Source: MedAcidi-G1 sp002713545
Lineage (GTDB): Bacteria > Actinomycetota > Acidimicrobiia > Acidimicrobiales > MedAcidi-G1
Length of the DNA: 64,000 nt
Reading direction: 5' to 3'
Assembly (NCBI GenBank): GCA_964013895.1
Contig: CAXGYF010000001.1
Coordinates: 1 to 64,000, forward strand
The position numbers were made by a program, and so were the translations under genes. The notes beneath the pieces were generated by a model. The model did no database searches. It saw only the letters and a list, made by a program, of their open reading frames with translations, and had not been told where the DNA came from. Shown here piece by piece: positions 1-9,353 of this stretch (the stretch's first letter is position 1; every line of letters begins with the position of its first letter).

Positions 1-54
1 GGAGCAACAGTCGTAGTTGGAGCAACAGTCGTAGTTGGAGCAACAGTCGTAGTT
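1..54. repeat. 18-bp tandem repeat, three exact copies
   Basis: Three identical 18-base units lie at 1-18, 19-36 and 37-54, and the array probably continues beyond the left edge. On the minus strand each unit encodes Thr-Thr-Thr-Val-Ala-Pro in the linker of the lipoprotein. The unit length is a multiple of 3, so copy-number change would alter linker length without a frameshift. Confidence 0.85.
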
Positions 55-125
55 GAGCTCTCGCTGCAAGAGACAGCTAAAAGAAAGACACCCACAGATA
101 ACAACTTTGTTTTAGGAATCAACAT
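1..125 (-). CDS. Secreted lipoprotein, N-terminal fragment (cut by window edge)
   Basis: This reading frame starts at an ATG whose first base is 125 and runs off the left edge. The 41 visible residues form a typical lipoprotein export signal: K5 and K7, a hydrophobic stretch at about residues 8-18, then AVSC with C20 as the probable lipidated cysteine. A run of Ser/Thr-Thr-Thr-Val-Ala-Pro repeats follows, as in low-complexity linkers that tether actinobacterial lipoproteins to the membrane. An AGGGGG ribosome site lies 5 bases before the ATG. The functional domain is outside the window, so no function can be given. Confidence 0.75.
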   Translation of the reverse strand, partial: MLIPKTKLLSVGVFLLAVSCSESSTTTVAPTTTVAPTTTVA

Positions 126-205
126 CAATACCCCCTATGTTTTGATGCCACCTACTCCACATTAGCTGGCCATATAACTTTTCTCTTGATCGACGGATCA
201 CAAAT

Positions 206-219
206 TTTGACCTGTCAAA
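206..219. promoter_or_regulatory. Inverted repeat upstream of the SDR gene, possible operator
   Basis: TTTGAC and GTCAAA form a perfect 6-bp inverted repeat around a 2-base centre, in the intergenic space between the lipoprotein gene (minus) and the SDR gene (plus). The left arm overlaps a TTGACC that could act as a -35 element. Symmetry and position suit a dimeric repressor site, but no regulator gene is adjacent, and short palindromes arise by chance in AT-rich DNA. Confidence 0.25.
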
Positions 220-261
220 TTCCCAAAGTATGGTCACTTGCATCAACTTAATTGAGGTGTG

Positions 262-1071
262 ATGAATAATAGGATTTCCGAACTTTTAAATTTAACCGAT
301 AAAACAGCTCTCGTAACAGGAGGAGCTACTGGAATCGGAGAATCAATTGCAGAAACTTTGGCAGCAGCCGGTGCCCGAGTAGTGATTGCTGACATTAATT
401 TGGAAGGCGCAAACTTAGTGTCTTCAAGAATTGGTGGGCACGCTATTGAAACAGATGTAACAGATCCTGCATCAGCTGAATCGGCCGTTAATTTTGCTAA
501 TACTGTTGGAGAGGGAATTTCGATATTGGTCAATAATGCTGGCTCATACCATCACGCTGGAAGCATCCTTGACCAGTCACACGAATCATGGGCTACCTCC
601 ATTTCAATAAACCTAGAAAGCATGTTTTGCTGCGCCCAACCGGCAGCAAAGATAATGGCCTCAAAAGGTTCAGGTGGAACAATCGTCAATATAGCTTCGG
701 TTGATGGAATACTCCCTTGTCTAGGTGCAGGCTACGACACGGCCAAAGCAGGAGCGATTCATTTCACCCGAACCCTTGCTTTAGATCTTGCTCCACACCA
801 GATAAGAGTCAATGCTGTTAGCCCCGGAAATATACCGGTCCCAACTCTTAAAAAAATGCACAATGGCGAAATAGATCATTTCTGGCCTGAAGATTCATCT
901 GAAACAGGCCTTATGGGCCCAATGATGAAAGCACGATCTAACAACATTCCTTTGGGTCGAAAGGGTGAAACGAAAGAAATAGCTAATGCTGTCTTGTTTC
1001 TAGCTAGTAGTGCCTCCAGTTATATAACTGGTCAAAACCTTGTAGTTGACGGAGGTTGGACCCTTATCTAG
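262..1071 (+). CDS. Short-chain dehydrogenase/reductase (SDR)
   Basis: This 269-residue classical SDR would oxidise or reduce an alcohol/ketone pair with NAD(P) in the cytoplasm. The cofactor motif TGGATGIG is at residues 19-26, NNAG at 91-94, and the catalytic set is Ser146, Tyr158 and Lys162 (YDTAK). The C-terminal FLASSASSYITGQ...VDGG is typical of the family. The ATG at 262 is preferred over the GTG at 259 because the GAGG at 254-257 is better spaced for it. Region ~200-225 carries a longer insert (HNGEIDHFWPEDSSE) that probably shapes the substrate pocket. The substrate is unknown; neighbours are catabolic enzymes. Confidence 0.9.
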   Translation: MNNRISELLNLTDKTALVTGGATGIGESIAETLAAAGARVVIADINLEGANLVSSRIGGHAIETDVTDPASAESAVNFANTVGEGISILVNNAGSYHHAGSILDQSHESWATSISINLESMFCCAQPAAKIMASKGSGGTIVNIASVDGILPCLGAGYDTAKAGAIHFTRTLALDLAPHQIRVNAVSPGNIPVPTLKKMHNGEIDHFWPEDSSETGLMGPMMKARSNNIPLGRKGETKEIANAVLFLASSASSYITGQNLVVDGGWTLI

Positions 1072-1077
1072 CTGCAA

Positions 1078-1380
1078 TTACCTCATTCGTTCAAAGCTTC
1101 CGACATCAAATTTCAAAATATCCATGTCGTTCACTCCCCAATTGGCCATCGCTTCTCTAAATGGGGTCATATGCGATGTCAAAAAGTGATCATCTAAAGC
1201 TTCTTGCGTTTCCCAGCGTTCAAATACATGCAAGACCTTTGGGTCTATTGGGTCAACGCTGAACACATAGTCGATACAGCCATCTTCTTGATGCGTAGCT
1301 TCCATCATGTTGCGACATGCTTCTAAGACTTCTTCTGTCACGGGTTTTTCTATTCTGATTGTTCCGGCAATAATTAACAT
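1078..1380 (-). CDS. Antibiotic-biosynthesis-monooxygenase (ABM) domain protein, YgiN-like
   Basis: A 100-residue protein of the dimeric alpha/beta-barrel ABM superfamily, which includes quinol monooxygenase YgiN and small heme-degrading or cofactor-free oxygenases. The pattern GTIRI...EACRNMMEATHQEDGCIDYVFSVDP...VFERWE..EALDDHFLTSHM is characteristic: a strand, a helix, then the conserved ERW and H..S.H region. It ends 7 bases from the convergent SDR gene and is divergent from the acyl-CoA dehydrogenase at 1502. A role in oxidative handling of an aromatic or quinone-like intermediate is inference from family and context. Confidence 0.8.
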   Translation of the reverse strand: MLIIAGTIRIEKPVTEEVLEACRNMMEATHQEDGCIDYVFSVDPIDPKVLHVFERWETQEALDDHFLTSHMTPFREAMANWGVNDMDILKFDVGSFERMR

Positions 1381-1501
1381 GAATTAAGACTAGATTTAAA
1401 AAAAGATTATGACTATTTGAGAAGATTTAACGATAATTTATGTGTGTTGCGTCCAACGTGTCAGATATCAAAGTTGAGTTACTTTTAAAAGATAGGAAAA
1501 A

Positions 1502-2764
1502 ATGACTAACGACATTACTCTCAATGAGTTTGAAAGTAAGGCAAGAAACTGGCTTGATGCAAACGCTCAAAAAAAACCGGATGTGTCTGACAAAGAAGCT
1601 GAGTGGGGAGAAGGTGAATTTAGCGTTGCCGTTTTTCATAATCTAACGTTCGAAGAAGAAAGAGATTTACTTCAAGAAGCTGCAGAATGGCAAATTGCTA
1701 AATCTAAAGAGGGCTACCACGCAATCACATGGCCAACCCAATACGGCGGTTTAGATCTACCTATTGAATTTGCCAGAGCTTTCGCTCGTCTGGAATCTGA
1801 CTATATTACTCCTTCACGTCACGAAACTTTTAGTGTTACGACGCGCTTAATCGCTCCAACAGTTCTTCATTACGGCACTGACCATCAAAAAGAGGAACTT
1901 CTTTCAGATCTTTTCAGTGCAAAAATCTACTGCTGTCAGCTTTTTTCTGAACCCGGAACTGGAAGTGACCTAGCAGGTCTTGGGTGCAAGGCCATTAAAG
2001 ATGGCGATGAATGGGTGATAAATGGTCAGAAAGTTTGGAGTTCAGGCGCCCAATTCAGCCAGTGGGGTGAACTAATCGCCCGAACACATTTTGATCAACC
2101 AAAGCACAAAGGAATGACCGCGTTCATGATTCCAATGGATTTACCAGGAATTGAAGTAAGGCAAATAAGACAAATGAGTGGCGGAACTTCCTTTAATGAA
2201 GTTTTTTTCAGCGATGTTCGAGTCCCAGATAATCTCCGTCTAGGACCTGAAGGGGAGGGCTGGGGAGTTGCTTTAACTACGTTAAGTTTTGAAAGGGACC
2301 ATTCAGACTCTGATGGAGGCGGTCGAGCAGGCGGGAAATGGAGTCAACTTCTCGGCACTGCAAAATCTTTGGGCCTTCTTCAAGATCCTCAAATTCGCCA
2401 ACGGCTCATGGAGGTGTACACCCAAACCCAAATTCAGCGCTTTGTAAATAGAAGAGCCGCAGACCTAAGGAAATCTGGGAAACCGCCAGGACCAGAAGGG
2501 TCGCTTGGAAAACTTCTTTGGACAGAAGGCATGGGACTTATGTCTGACGTGGTTGGTGAAATACTCGGTCCTCGCCTCATAGCAGATACCGAAACTTGGG
2601 GTACTTATGAATGGGGTGAGCACGTGCTAGGAGCACCCGGTTATAGAATCGCAGGTGGTTCAGATGAAATTCAAAGAAATATTATAGGTGAACGAGTTTT
2701 AGGTTTACCAAAAGAACCAGATCCATACAAAGGTCTCCCGTGGGAGGAAATCCCAAAAAATTAA
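1502..2764 (+). CDS. Acyl-CoA dehydrogenase
   Basis: A 420-residue FAD-dependent acyl-CoA dehydrogenase that would introduce an alpha,beta double bond into an acyl-CoA. The central FAD/substrate region shows CQLFSEPGTGSDLAGLGCKA at about 140-160 and INGQKVWSSGAQ at about 170-180; the C-terminal YRIAGGSDEIQRNIIGERVLGLP is the signature of the actinobacterial FadE-like subgroup active on branched or cyclic acyl-CoAs. The ATG is preceded by an AGGA. Neighbouring P450, CoA-transferase and MaoC genes suggest a beta-oxidation step for a ring-derived or terpenoid acid (inference). Confidence 0.92.
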   Translation: MTNDITLNEFESKARNWLDANAQKKPDVSDKEAEWGEGEFSVAVFHNLTFEEERDLLQEAAEWQIAKSKEGYHAITWPTQYGGLDLPIEFARAFARLESDYITPSRHETFSVTTRLIAPTVLHYGTDHQKEELLSDLFSAKIYCCQLFSEPGTGSDLAGLGCKAIKDGDEWVINGQKVWSSGAQFSQWGELIARTHFDQPKHKGMTAFMIPMDLPGIEVRQIRQMSGGTSFNEVFFSDVRVPDNLRLGPEGEGWGVALTTLSFERDHSDSDGGGRAGGKWSQLLGTAKSLGLLQDPQIRQRLMEVYTQTQIQRFVNRRAADLRKSGKPPGPEGSLGKLLWTEGMGLMSDVVGEILGPRLIADTETWGTYEWGEHVLGAPGYRIAGGSDEIQRNIIGERVLGLPKEPDPYKGLPWEEIPKN

Positions 2765-2783
2765 AAGCTGCGAAATAACTTTT

Positions 2784-4067
2784 TTACGAGGGGTTAATTT
2801 CTATTTCTAATGACTTCAAACCTCTGAGCATAAAACTTGGCAAATAATCAAAATTATTTGTAGTCGCCAACTCAAAAGAATCTATTCGTTTAACCAATTC
2901 TTCTAAGGCAACACGCAGTTCAAGCCTCGCCAAACTTGCTCCCAAGCAATAATGAGCGCCTTTGCCAAAAGCTAAATGACTAAACAAATCATCTCTATCT
3001 GGATTAAAGGTGTCACCATTAGGGAAAATGCTCTCGTCACGATTAGCTGATGCAAACATCACAACCATCCTTGTACCTGCTGGAATTTTTGTGCCTGCAA
3101 CCTCCACATCATTCTTAGCGAACCGCCAAAATCCCTGTGTAGGAGTAGTCATTCTGATGGTTTCTTCTACTACTTTTCCAGCTCTCTCCGGATCGTCTCT
3201 TAGCATCTTCCACTGTTCAGGGTTTTCGCCAAGTAAACGCATCATTTCTGTAAGTGTTTTGGTAGTAGTTTCGTTTCCTGCTACTACAAGCTGAGAGACG
3301 ATGCTAAGCATTTCTTCCATGGTAAGTGGTTCATCAGGGAGATCCGGATCCTCATCCTTATCGATGCGTGCATTGAGTAGATTTGTGAGGATATCGTCTT
3401 CAGGATTTTCCCGACGTTTCTCAAATTGTTCTGCAAAATAATGCTGAAATTCAATAATTCCTTTTTCATGCACTAAACGTTGATCATCAGAAATAGCAGT
3501 ACCGATTGCCGCAATATTGTCATCGCTCCAGCGTTTAAAGTCCGCCAGACGATCTTCAGGAACATTTAGTGCCTTGGCAATTGTCCTAACTGGCAACGGA
3601 ACTGCAAATTCCTTAACAAACTCGATTTTGTCTTCGTTTATAAATGAATCAATCAAGCCAGATGAGATCTCTCTTATATTTGGCTCTAGTGAACTAACCG
3701 CACGCGCGGTAAAAGCTTTATTTACCAACTTCCGATACCGAGTTTGATCTGGCGGGTCAATGGTTAACATCGTTCCTACCCGTTTGTAGCCACCTTCTTC
3801 TTCGTAAAGTTTTCGAATTCGGTCTGCTAATTCAGCATTAACTGGCATTGCTGCACCACCGCCGGTTTCTGACGAGAAAGTATCTGTATCTTTAATTATC
3901 TCGAGAACATCGTCGTATCGAGTTACTAAAACTATTGGAACTCCTGCTACTTCAGTTGAATACACAGGATGCTCCTCGCGCATCTTTTCGTAATAGAGAT
4001 GTGGGCATTGCTGCACAGCAGGATCCAAAAGCTTAAAGCCTTCTAAATCAACGGATTCTTCTATCAT
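2784..4067 (-). CDS. Cytochrome P450 (first of three)
   Basis: A 427-residue soluble bacterial P450 monooxygenase. The I-helix oxygen-activation motif AGNETTT is near residue 262, the ExxR of the K-helix is EETIR, and the heme-binding loop is FGKGAHYCLG with Cys374 as thiolate ligand. There is no membrane anchor, so it needs separate ferredoxin and reductase partners, which are not encoded nearby. It lies 66 bases downstream of, and on the same strand as, the PEP-mobile-domain protein at 4134, so the two are probably co-transcribed. The substrate cannot be read from sequence; hydroxylation of a hydrophobic ring or chain is likely. Confidence 0.95.
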   Translation of the reverse strand: MIEESVDLEGFKLLDPAVQQCPHLYYEKMREEHPVYSTEVAGVPIVLVTRYDDVLEIIKDTDTFSSETGGGAAMPVNAELADRIRKLYEEEGGYKRVGTMLTIDPPDQTRYRKLVNKAFTARAVSSLEPNIREISSGLIDSFINEDKIEFVKEFAVPLPVRTIAKALNVPEDRLADFKRWSDDNIAAIGTAISDDQRLVHEKGIIEFQHYFAEQFEKRRENPEDDILTNLLNARIDKDEDPDLPDEPLTMEEMLSIVSQLVVAGNETTTKTLTEMMRLLGENPEQWKMLRDDPERAGKVVEETIRMTTPTQGFWRFAKNDVEVAGTKIPAGTRMVVMFASANRDESIFPNGDTFNPDRDDLFSHLAFGKGAHYCLGASLARLELRVALEELVKRIDSFELATTNNFDYLPSFMLRGLKSLEIEINPS

Positions 4068-4133
4068 CTAATTACTCCTATTTTGAGCAAGACCTCTGAA
4101 TAACTTTACTGATTATAAGCATCTTTGTTTCTA

Positions 4134-5870
4134 TTAGGAAACCAAGGTTACTTGTCCCGTATCTCCATTAACTTCAATCTCTGCTCCATCTGGTATTCGT
4201 TTTGTGGCATCAGTTGCGGCTACTACACATGGTAGTCCTAGTTCACGACTGACTATGACGGCATGACTTATCTGACCACCTACGTTGACTACAACTGCTC
4301 CTGCTGTCATGAACAAAGGCGTCCAGGCTGGGTCTGTGAGTGGAGCTATCAAAATTTCTCCAGGTTCCAGCCCACGGGGGTCCGAAGGGTCCGTTACTAC
4401 TCTGGCTTTACCGCGATAGGTTCCCGGACACCCTGGAACACCTTGAAGAACTTCTCCTACCGAAGCTGCTTCCATTTCGTCATCGCCACGCACCTCCCAT
4501 TCAGTCATAGGAGGAACAACTCCATTCTTTACAAAAAATGGGGGTTCAATCGTCCACAACTGTTCATAATCGCTTGCACGTTTAGCTAGCTGCTCTGTGA
4601 AGTCCGAAGGATTAGAAACAAAAGATTCTAGCTCTTCATCTAAAAGCATGAAAATATGAGTCGGCTCTTCAAGATGTCCTTCAGCTGCCATACGGTTACC
4701 CAGTTCATAAAAAATTACACGTGACTCGTTTATGACTCTCACTAAATTAGTTTTGGTCCTCTCACGAAACTCCATCATGTTCCCGGCTACTAAAGCACCT
4801 TCAAACATTCCTATCAATTCTTCGTTGCCCATCTCTGCAAGAGTTGCCCGGATGCTTGCAATCACTTCTTGACGTTCAGCAGTTTTTGCTGACTGCCTAA
4901 TTTCTGGTGCCTCACTGTCATCCTGTAACCTGACCCGATCAAGAAGAGCTAGCGCCAGCTCAGGTTTAGTCTCCCAGCTGTTAGCGCTTACTTCCCATTC
5001 ATTCGGGCCTCGACAACCGAAACGGAAAATAAAATCATTCCAATCGTTTAAAAAGTCCGTCACGTCCAAATCGTCTAAAGAATCCAAACGATTCAACAGG
5101 CCTTCTACTCCCGAATCAAATTCACTAGTAAGAAGCCCAGAGTTGCGCACTTTTCGGGAAATATCCCAGAGTACGAATGAGGGTTCAGCTGAGTCAACAC
5201 TACCTAAACCTGACAATACCTTCATTGGAATTGTCGGGTCACCAATGGCTTCACCAACTGCAAAAAGTAATCCTGGGGCTAACCCTGATCCAGATGAAGT
5301 TAAACAATGCAATGTAAAGCCTGAATGGTGCAACGGTTGAATTTCTCTTATTCTTGCTAAAAGTTCACTTGAGGAAGTCGAAGAAATATCAGGTCTGTTA
5401 GCGCGGAGCGCTATCGTTTCTTCTCTTCCCTGATCGAGTTCAGGCCATTCATTAAGGGTCATTATCCAGCCCGTGTGAGTATTAATACCATCTACTAGGT
5501 CAGGACGCTCATCATCGGGATGCGGCTCATAAGCTGGGACATCTGGGTGATCACCGAAAAATGCCATATCGAGTTGCTCGACGGTCAATGCAGGATTTCT
5601 AACACCTTGCATTCGAACATTCGAAAGATTTATATAGAAATACCCACCGAAAAATCCAACTGCTTCCGGCCTTACTTGAGCCATTTCGCCTTCGGCTATG
5701 TTTCCTGTTCTAACGTAGCCGTCTCTCCATCCTTGAAGCATTGCGTTTTCCCATGAATAGGTCTGCCCTAACGGAGTTGCAGGCGTAGCCAAAACTTCAC
5801 CTGCATTAGCTCTCGTGTAATGAGGCCACCGCTCACTTGGAGTCCAATCACAAAACCATTTTTCGATCAT
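4134..5870 (-). CDS. PEP-utilising mobile-domain protein, rifampin-phosphotransferase-like, no ATP-binding domain (paralog 1)
   Basis: A 578-residue protein. The last ~100 residues are the swivelling phosphohistidine domain of PEP synthase, PPDK and rifampin phosphotransferase: GEILIAPLTDPAWTPLFMTAGAVVVNVGG, then SHAVIVSRELGLPCVV with His536 as the predicted phosphocarrier. The N-terminal ~470 residues begin with a TRANAGEV...TPLG motif like the substrate-binding domain of rifampin phosphotransferase. The ATP-grasp domain that charges the histidine is absent, and no gene in the window supplies it. A paralog is at 15091. It probably phosphorylates or otherwise activates a small molecule together with an ATP-binding subunit encoded elsewhere, as in phenylphosphate synthase (inference). 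An AAGGGA lies before the ATG; the P450 gene follows. Confidence 0.8.
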   Translation of the reverse strand: MIEKWFCDWTPSERWPHYTRANAGEVLATPATPLGQTYSWENAMLQGWRDGYVRTGNIAEGEMAQVRPEAVGFFGGYFYINLSNVRMQGVRNPALTVEQLDMAFFGDHPDVPAYEPHPDDERPDLVDGINTHTGWIMTLNEWPELDQGREETIALRANRPDISSTSSSELLARIREIQPLHHSGFTLHCLTSSGSGLAPGLLFAVGEAIGDPTIPMKVLSGLGSVDSAEPSFVLWDISRKVRNSGLLTSEFDSGVEGLLNRLDSLDDLDVTDFLNDWNDFIFRFGCRGPNEWEVSANSWETKPELALALLDRVRLQDDSEAPEIRQSAKTAERQEVIASIRATLAEMGNEELIGMFEGALVAGNMMEFRERTKTNLVRVINESRVIFYELGNRMAAEGHLEEPTHIFMLLDEELESFVSNPSDFTEQLAKRASDYEQLWTIEPPFFVKNGVVPPMTEWEVRGDDEMEAASVGEVLQGVPGCPGTYRGKARVVTDPSDPRGLEPGEILIAPLTDPAWTPLFMTAGAVVVNVGGQISHAVIVSRELGLPCVVAATDATKRIPDGAEIEVNGDTGQVTLVS

Positions 5871-5966
5871 TTTTTATCCCTTCCGAAATTCAAGAATATC
5901 GTCACTCGAGTCACAGTAACTATCCGGCTGGGATTATCATAATTAATGTCTGATAAGGAATAAAAT

Positions 5967-8123
5967 ATGGTCTCTTCAACAAGTCAAACTTTTTGCCGCA
6001 TCTGTCACGCAGCTTGCCCAGTCGAAGTGGAAATTGAGGAAAATAAGGTCATTTCGGTTCGAGGTGTTAAAGAGGATCCTCTTTTTAAGGGGTACACCTG
6101 TATTAAAGGAAGACAAATTCCTGATCAAATAAACTCTCAAGAACGACTAAGGTTCCACCTTCAGAAAACCAAAGATGGTCATTTTGAAGAAGTTACAAGA
6201 GCTAAAGGACTTGACGAAGTCGCAAAAAAACTTGAAGAAATTATCGAACAGTACGGTTCTGGTGCGGTTGCAAGTTACACAGGTACAGGTGGTTATCAAA
6301 GTTCCTGCGCATTAGCGACTGCCGAAGCTTGGCATAAAGGAATTGGATCACATCAGCTATACACATCCGTGACAATAGATCAACCCGCTAAAACGACTGC
6401 CCCTATGCGTACAGGTGCTTGGGGTGCTGGCATTCACAACTTTCGTGACTCAGACATTTTTCTTGCCGTTGGTAACAACCCAATGGTTTCTAGTTACAGC
6501 CCGCTTGGTGGCCTTCAAGGAACTGATCCCTTTACAAAAATGCGAGAAGCAAAGAAAAAGGGAATGAAGCTTATAGTTGTAGATCCTAGAGAAACTGAAC
6601 TTGCATCTTCTGCTGATATACATTTGCAACCTATTCCTGGTGAAGATCCAACGCTTTTAGCGGGGCTTTTAAATGTTATTTTTGAAAAATCTGTTTACGA
6701 TCATAATTTTTGCGATGAATGGGTTGAACCTTCAACACTTGATAGTTTGATCAACTCAATTTCAAGATTTACTCCCGAATACGTTGCGAAACGTTGTGAT
6801 GTTGATCAGGGCGCAATAATTGAAGCAGCATTGATGTTTGCAAATGGGGAAAAAGGAGGCGCAGGGACGGGAACGGGTCCTAGTATGGCTCCTCATTCAA
6901 GTCTGACAGAACATCTAATAATCTGTCTCAATGTTATTTGCGGACGCTATAACCGTGAAGGAGATTTAGTAGAGAGCGGCAATTTTTTATATCCCAACTC
7001 TCCAAGATTTGCTCAAGTAATACCTGCAAAAGATCCAACTCCTGGGCCTTCTTCTAGATTTAGAAATCTACGTGGTTATAGAGGTCAAATGCCTTGTTCT
7101 ACTTTGGCTGACGAAATCCTTGAACCTGGAGAAGGTCAAATACGTGCACTGATAGTTAGTGGCGGTAATCCCGTTGTCGCTTTTCCTGATCAAGAACTAA
7201 CAATGAGTGCACTCAAAGACTTGGATCTATTAGTTGTTTTAGATCACCGGATGACAGCTACTGCAGAATTGGCTGATTATATATTCGCTCCAAGGTTGGC
7301 TCTAGAAAGAGCTGATGTTCCCCACTTGATGGACCGTTGGTTTGCTGCCCCTTATACGAATTACACCGATGCTGTTGTAGAGGCTGAATCTGAACTTATT
7401 GCAGAGTGGGAATTCTTTTGGGAGGTTGCGCGTCGGATGAACACGCCTATTGCCCTATCTGGTGGAGAACTGCCACTTGATCATAAACCTACAGATGATG
7501 CGGTAATTGATCTTGTCTATTCAGATTCAAGAATGCCTATGGACCAAATTAGAGAAAATCGAGGAACTATTCACGATGGCAAAGAATATGTTGTGCAACC
7601 TGCAGATCCAGGCTGCACTTCAAAATTTAATCTCATGCCCGATGGTATTGAGGCCGAGATCGATGAGGTTTTTGAGGAAGCAACAGGGGCAGAGCTATGG
7701 CCAGGATTTGACCCTGCCATTCATACTTTTCGACTAATCAGCCGTCGCCTCAAAGACGTCCTTAACTCGTTGGGAACAGAACTGCCGCAAATTGCTGCAA
7801 GATCTACTACTAACTACGCGTACATGAGCCCTGATGACATGAAAGATCTAAAAATCAGTGACGACGATTTAATTGACATTAGTTCTCCTAGATCGACTAT
7901 CACCGGTGTAGCTAAAGCAGACAGAACTCTTAGACGTGGAATCGTTTCAATGGCGCATTCTTGGGGTGGCACATCACTAACTGATGAAAAGGTCAGAGAT
8001 ATTGGAACACCTACCAGTCGTTTGACTTCCGCGAGAGAAGCAATAGACCCAATCAACGGAATGGTTGTATCCAGTGCTATACCTGTAAAAGTGCAACTTA
8101 CAGAAGAATTTTCTCCAAACTAA
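5967..8123 (+). CDS. Molybdopterin-dependent oxidoreductase with N-terminal 4Fe-4S site
   Basis: A 718-residue catalytic subunit of the DMSO-reductase/formate-dehydrogenase family. Cys10, Cys13, Cys17 and Cys45 (CxxCxxxC-x27-C) form the N-terminal 4Fe-4S site. The body has family features such as IFLAVGNNPMVS, KLIVVDPRETELASSADIHL and ALIVSGGNPVVAFPD, and the C-terminal ~110 residues form the molybdopterin-binding barrel with MSPDDMKDLKISDDDLIDISS. No Tat signal is seen, so it is probably cytoplasmic. No electron-transfer or membrane subunit lies beside it; it is divergent from the PEP-mobile-domain gene. Specificity is unknown; similar stand-alone actinobacterial enzymes are simply annotated as molybdopterin oxidoreductases. 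Confidence 0.9.
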   Translation: MVSSTSQTFCRICHAACPVEVEIEENKVISVRGVKEDPLFKGYTCIKGRQIPDQINSQERLRFHLQKTKDGHFEEVTRAKGLDEVAKKLEEIIEQYGSGAVASYTGTGGYQSSCALATAEAWHKGIGSHQLYTSVTIDQPAKTTAPMRTGAWGAGIHNFRDSDIFLAVGNNPMVSSYSPLGGLQGTDPFTKMREAKKKGMKLIVVDPRETELASSADIHLQPIPGEDPTLLAGLLNVIFEKSVYDHNFCDEWVEPSTLDSLINSISRFTPEYVAKRCDVDQGAIIEAALMFANGEKGGAGTGTGPSMAPHSSLTEHLIICLNVICGRYNREGDLVESGNFLYPNSPRFAQVIPAKDPTPGPSSRFRNLRGYRGQMPCSTLADEILEPGEGQIRALIVSGGNPVVAFPDQELTMSALKDLDLLVVLDHRMTATAELADYIFAPRLALERADVPHLMDRWFAAPYTNYTDAVVEAESELIAEWEFFWEVARRMNTPIALSGGELPLDHKPTDDAVIDLVYSDSRMPMDQIRENRGTIHDGKEYVVQPADPGCTSKFNLMPDGIEAEIDEVFEEATGAELWPGFDPAIHTFRLISRRLKDVLNSLGTELPQIAARSTTNYAYMSPDDMKDLKISDDDLIDISSPRSTITGVAKADRTLRRGIVSMAHSWGGTSLTDEKVRDIGTPTSRLTSAREAIDPINGMVVSSAIPVKVQLTEEFSPN

Positions 8124-8125
8124 TT

Positions 8126-9319
8126 TTAGAGAATAACTTCTTCTGCTCGGAGTCTGTCGATCGTTTCCTTATCTCGGTTTAGTTCACCTAGTATTTCATC
8201 ATTGTGTTGCCCTAATAATGCCGCAGACTCTCGCATTTCTGCTGGTGTATCTGAAAATCTAGCCGCAGGAACTGGTTGTCTAATTTTTCCTGCTTCTGGA
8301 TGCTCCCAAACCCTTAATACTTCATTGTGTAAAACTTGAGGATCCTCTAATGTCTCCTCTCCTTCCAAAATAGGTCCACATGGCACTTGATGCTCTATAA
8401 GTTTTGGAATGATTTCATCATTCGTAACCTTTTCAAATTCTTTCGCAACTATTTCTCCCAATGCAGCAAAGTTTTCTGGATTGGAAATTGCTGCCAAGCT
8501 GCTAAATCTTTCATCGTCACAAAGCTCATCTCTTCCTAAGGCACGTAAAAGCCCGAATCTTTGTTTGTCGTTAGCCGCGAAGTAAATCAGTTGCCCATCT
8601 GAAGTGTTTGTTATGTTGTAAACCTTTGCGAGTGTAATTCCTGGACTTACATCCTCATCTAACATTGTTAGATCCATCATTCCGTCAACCCAGAAGAAAT
8701 ACAAACACGAATCAAGCATGGGAATTTGCAAAAACTGACCTTCACCCGTTCGTTCGCGCGAAAAAAGAGCAGCTGTGATTGCTTGTGCTGAAGTAAGCGC
8801 CGTACTTTTGTCTGCTACAAGATTCCTGACTAAATCCGGAAAAGGAATCTGTGGATTTAATTGACGGCTGACCATACTAGTCAAGCCTTGAATGACGGGA
8901 TCTAAAACAGGTCTATCTGAGTATGGTCCGTCTGGTCCAAAGCCACTTATTGAACAGTAAATTAGCTTTGGATTGACTGCTTTCAGTTCGTCATAACTGA
9001 GACCTAAACGTTCGATGGCGCCCGGACGAAAATTCTGGATGAATACATCGGCTTGTTCTACCAAATCGATAACTATCTGCTTGCCCTCTTCTTTGGTTAG
9101 GTCAACCGCTAAAGAACGCTTACCGCGATTGTTGTTAACAAAAAGAGCTGAAATCCCACCTTTTGCAAATGAGGGCAATCTTGTTACATCACCTCCAATT
9201 CCAAGCGGTTCTACTTTTACAACTTCAGCTCCTTGATCAGCAAGCAACATGGTAGCTAGAGGTCCGGAAACAACTTGTGTAAGATCCACAACACGAATTC
9301 CTTCTAAAGGCCCTGTCAT
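8126..9319 (-). CDS. CaiB/BaiF family (class III) CoA-transferase
   Basis: A 397-residue enzyme that moves CoA between carboxylic acids through an enzyme-bound anhydride. The N-terminal LEGIRVVDLTQVVSGPLATMLLADQGAEVVKVEP is the classic opening. DVFIQNFRPGAIERLGL and GFGPDGPYSDRP follow, and Asp140 in PVLDPVIQG aligns with the catalytic aspartate of formyl-CoA transferase. A GGGGAGA ribosome site lies 4 bases before the ATG. It ends 3 bases from the convergent molybdopterin gene. With the acyl-CoA dehydrogenase and MaoC protein it would activate a carboxylic acid produced by the oxidative enzymes around it (inference). Confidence 0.93.
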   Translation of the reverse strand: MTGPLEGIRVVDLTQVVSGPLATMLLADQGAEVVKVEPLGIGGDVTRLPSFAKGGISALFVNNNRGKRSLAVDLTKEEGKQIVIDLVEQADVFIQNFRPGAIERLGLSYDELKAVNPKLIYCSISGFGPDGPYSDRPVLDPVIQGLTSMVSRQLNPQIPFPDLVRNLVADKSTALTSAQAITAALFSRERTGEGQFLQIPMLDSCLYFFWVDGMMDLTMLDEDVSPGITLAKVYNITNTSDGQLIYFAANDKQRFGLLRALGRDELCDDERFSSLAAISNPENFAALGEIVAKEFEKVTNDEIIPKLIEHQVPCGPILEGEETLEDPQVLHNEVLRVWEHPEAGKIRQPVPAARFSDTPAEMRESAALLGQHNDEILGELNRDKETIDRLRAEEVIL

Positions 9320-9353
9320 ATCATCTCCCCTTATTTATTTTTATTTGTTAATA

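Noticed and set aside
1..54. CRISPR or satellite array
   Set aside because: The 18-base units have no spacers and encode an in-frame protein linker after a lipoprotein signal.
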